Notes under the pieces: generated by a model
Told to the model about the DNA's origin: nothing
The model's input: only the letters and a program-made list of their open reading frames with translations
Databases searched by the model: none
Program-made: the position numbers and the translations under genes
NCBI GenBank assembly: GCA_037179385.1
Contig: CM074195.1
Coordinates: forward strand, 9,563,787-9,627,786
Length of the DNA stretch: 64,000 bases
Direction: 5' to 3'
Origin: Holothuria scabra
Taxonomy: Eukaryota > Echinodermata > Holothuroidea > Aspidochirotida > Holothuriidae
Shown here: positions 60,874-64,000 of the stretch, piece after piece
Numbering within the stretch: position 1 is the stretch's first letter
Layout of the letters: each line of letters begins with the position of its first letter

Positions 60874-61220
60874 AATGAGAAATTTGCATTTAAAATTCTC
60901 CAACAAAGCACTAAAAGAAAATAGTTGCAGTCACTATCAAATCATTCAGTCCCAACAATATACCCCAGCAATGGGTTCATCTCCTCAAAATATTATGCAC
61001 AAGAATGGATGTTTCATCTATTGAAATGTTGAAAGTTTGGGTGAACAAATTATTCCCGAGCAACAAACAACTGAATTTCTATCTGAGGGAAACCTATTTC
61101 TTGAAAAGAAGACCACTACACTGCCTTATTTTTAATTACTTATCAATCTTTGCCAACGAATATTTGTTTTAAAAGGATGAAATTTCCTTGTGAACACACA
61201 ATATTTCCCTATAAGTGTAC

Positions 61221-61260
61221 TGCATTGCATGCGAGTGCATGCATGCATGCATGCATGCAT
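61221..61260 (+). repeat. (GCAT)n microsatellite
   Basis: Perfect GCAT repeats preceded by interrupted GCATGCGAGTGCATGC. The unit is self-complementary. Confidence 0.9.
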
Positions 61261-61810
61261 TTTCCCCTTCAAAGTTGAATACTATAGGGGCACTGGAGTT
61301 GTTAATTGAACAAAATATACAGCAGGCAAACAGTTATTATTGAAATGCAGATGTGGAGATTAGCCCTGACTTTATCACTCTCACATTGTTCCTGTATGAG
61401 TAATTAGGTTTAAAAATGTACATTTTACATAATTTAGATTTACATAATTTGCAACAAATCTGTGTTAACAATGTAATTAGCCATTACTGATGAGTACCAA
61501 AAAGTTGCATAAAAGGCATTTTGCATCCAAGCTTTACATATTACTGGAATAAAAGCATGTATAAATGAAAGACAAATGTACAGGTAAGAGGTAAGGCCAA
61601 GGACGGTAGATTTGATTTTTGAGAGAGAAGATATATTTATTGGAATCTTTGCACTAAGAGCTGGTGATCCATATTTCCAAAATGCTGAGATTGTAAAACC
61701 CTGCACAAGGCTTTATAATTATCTCCTGCTCCGACAGCAAAACCAAGAAATTGCCTGGAAGAATTACTAACATGTGTTGCTTCCCTCACAATACACATTT
61801 TTTTTTTCAA

Positions 61811-62374
61811 TTTAAAAGAAGGGTTTAAGGTCACAACAGGATTTGGTATATTAGAGGGGTTCTTATTCTAAGCATTTTGGTGAAATTTGCATTGACCTAG
61901 GATGTGTGGTTCTCAAGATATGAGCATGTAAACTTTTCACATTTTCAACAAAAAGTGAACTTGAAGCAAACACATATGACATCATATCCCCACATTAGTG
62001 CACAGTCTTTTGTTTTTCTTTAAAATTTAGAGTGGATTTTTTTCTCAATCCCATATTATTAAAATGTGATTGCATAAGTGGCATGAGAACTTTACAAACT
62101 TTGCAACCCCCACAGGGAGGTCCTATTCCTACTAACTTCAAAGTCAACACAAGAGTCTGATAACACAAAGGGAAACAAAGCATTCCTTGTCTATGTGAGG
62201 AAGTGATACAATTAAGCTCTGCTGCCCTTAATTGGGAACACAAATCTACTGACTTCATATACTGATATCTTGAGAAATACATGTCTGATTTGAATGGAAG
62301 TTTCACCACACTGTGTACATGTGGTTTTTCTTTCACATATGAAAATAAAATTTTTGCTTAAACTTCCCCTTTAA
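61811..62374 (-). repeat. Family E repeat, copy 2
   Basis: Reverse copy of 25631-26193 along its full length, from TTTAAAAGAAGGGTTTAAGG to AAACTTCCCCTTTAA. It carries a longer, uninterrupted 113-codon frame on the - strand (62336-61995). Confidence 0.87.
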
Positions 62375-63740
62375 TGTCACTGTAATTTCTGTGCATTGCA
62401 ATGTTATGCAGAAAAGATGTCAGGAATGAATAACACCGCAACTGTAAGCTTTTGGGTATATTTATACTTAGCAACTCATTAAAGGAAAAATGAAAATGTT
62501 GCAAGATTATCTACAATTACATCTCAACAGATTACATGTATGTTATTACCATTGAGTTGCTAGAGATGGGACTCCAGCACCTCCCTGGTATATACACAGG
62601 ACAGCAGAATGAAAGTGCAATGCACTCACACATCCATAAGAAACATTCAAGCCTTAGCCATCCTAGATAAAAGTTGCCTGTCACATTTCCTAGCTTCATG
62701 CTTAGTCATGTGGAACTCTTAATGATTTGTCATCAGACAAATGACAATCCACGTGACTAAGCTAATCCCATGGGCCATATACCCAACGTATGACTTGACA
62801 GCAAGCCATCCAGGCACTTCCAGTGCTAACAATGATCCACAAATACAGAATCATGACATTAAAACTTCCTTAAGAAGATAAGGCAAACGGTTTTACAGGA
62901 CTCTGACTGTGCAGGTCCAGGATAGCTTTTTAGTATGCTCTGCATCATGATACTTTTGTGAGGTAGCTAGGCCTATGAACGCATCGCAATGCTATGCAAG
63001 CATTTTAAACCATGCCACCAAGCATGTGACTCGCTGAAGGAAGCAAGCAAGGTGAAACAAATTCAAGCTAGCTCTCCCAGGCACTTCATTTGGTCAATTG
63101 TTTCTCAGATAACCAACTTCCTCTTTAAGATAAGATGATGACTTTCAAAGCTTTTAATAAATGATATCACTTGGACAAGGTTATCCCCATGAGCTCAATT
63201 CAACAATGCCTATTAATCTAGAGGAATAGGCTTTTTAACAAGTTTTCATTTAATTTAATCAGTGCAACTCCACAGGTTTCAGTGGTTAGTTTATGTAGGA
63301 GGATGAAAATTTAAAATTAAGCAAGGCCAAATTGCTTGAAGGGTACTGTAGCTAGCATCTGGCAAACAAGATAGCAATAGAATGTAACACCAATTTGGAG
63401 TCATAAACACTTGATACAGTAGAAAAGCAAGTTGAGGAAGGTCTAAAGGGAGATGATGAGGTTCAGATCAGATCTTTTCCTCAAGATCAATGGTCTTCCT
63501 TTTTAACACTTGAAAAGCCCTGAGCAAGCAATCAACAAACATAAAATTACGTAAATATACGCTCTGACAAAATACTGTCCACAAATACCCTTTCATGATT
63601 TGCGCCTGTTTGTGTTTCGAAGGAAGAGAAGTGATATTGCGTCATAGGTCATTTTGATATTGGGTTATATACTTTTATCCTCTGAGCTCTCATGCACAAT
63701 TTATGATTCCCACCTCAAGTCCTAATCAGGCAGGGTGTGC

Positions 63741-63932
63741 GGTACTCAATGTTCCCAGGGTTAAATGTTCCCAAGGTTTGATGTTCCCTGTTTTCGTATT
63801 ATCTCGATGACTTGACGATGATTACAAGGTTCATTATTCCTGCAGTTCGATGTTCCCAGAGGTATGGATGTTCCCAACATTCAGAAACATTGAACCTCTG
63901 GAACAGCAAACCTTGGGAACATTGCAATAGGT
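63741..63932 (+). repeat. Family B element, copy 4
   Basis: It shares CTCAATGTTCCCAGGGTTA, TTTGATGTTCCC, GTTCGATGTTCCCAGAGG and CCTTGGGAACATTG units with the other copies. Confidence 0.83.
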
Positions 63933-63944
63933 CGAAATTGGCCC

Positions 63945-64000
63945 CCTGAGTGGATCAAATTCTCTGGATTTGATCCCGAGTACAAAGTTGATCTTGAGGG
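63945..64000 (+). repeat. Start of a GATC-rich repeat cut by the window edge
   Basis: GTGGATCAAATTC, GGATTTGATCCCGAG and GTTGATCTTGAGG resemble the interior of the GATC-rich elements at 30920 and 52925. Too short to classify. Confidence 0.35.

Larger units (their letters stand above)
59543..64000. other. DNA upstream of the first recognised RAP1GAP coding exon
   Basis: The acceptor at 59543-59545 implies this is 5' intron unless the start exon is misassigned. It contains a hAT-type MITE (59821-59995), family A (60664-60873), a GCAT microsatellite (about 61221-61260), family E (61811-62374), family B (63741-63932) and a GATC-rich edge fragment. The 62.4-63.7 kb part shows nothing recognisable; no promoter or CpG island is evident. 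Confidence 0.5.

Noticed and set aside
61221..61260. CRISPR-like regular repeat
   Set aside because: It is a simple GCAT microsatellite without spacers, in an animal genome.

Overview
This is animal nuclear DNA: intron-rich, AT-rich, with GT-AG introns of up to about 7 kb and a dense load of short inverted-repeat transposons and SINEs. Conserved proteins together with repeat types common in marine invertebrates suggest an invertebrate deuterostome, perhaps an echinoderm. That placement is a guess. There are no prokaryotic features, rRNA genes, intact tRNA genes or CRISPR arrays.

Only two protein genes can be supported, and they face each other tail to tail. On the + strand, bases 876-2681 hold the last two coding exons of SRPRB (signal recognition particle receptor beta subunit); the 5' part lies left of the window. 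On the - strand, 59532 down to 15144 carries a Rap1 GTPase-activating protein (RAP1GAP/RAP1GAP2 family). Twenty coding exons join in frame to 761 codons plus stop. They encode a GoLoco motif, a complete RapGAP domain with the expected asparagine-thumb motif, a Ser-rich basic tail and a C-terminal coiled coil.

Layout: 1-875 SRPRB intron sequence with a tRNA-derived SINE inside a MITE and an old hAT-like fragment; 876-2681 SRPRB exons around an intron that is mostly one large inverted repeat; 2682 to about 3590 probable SRPRB 3' UTR; about 3.6-11.5 kb intergenic and repeat-rich; about 11.5-15.14 kb probable long RAP1GAP 3' UTR; 15.14-59.54 kb RAP1GAP exons and introns; 59.54-64 kb upstream of the first recognised coding exon, either further 5' intron or promoter-proximal DNA.

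The introns are crowded with repeat families that I define here by comparing copies inside the window (families A to N). Several insertions have clean target-site duplications, so relative ages can be read: a SINE in family A, a 901-bp hAT in family C, a 173-bp element in family D, and a family B copy in family G. I found no coding transposase or reverse transcriptase. No new multi-gene system is visible. The most noteworthy points are the cassette-exon layout of the RAP1GAP GoLoco motif, its C-terminal coiled coil, the large hairpin-forming intronic repeats, and the nested transposons.
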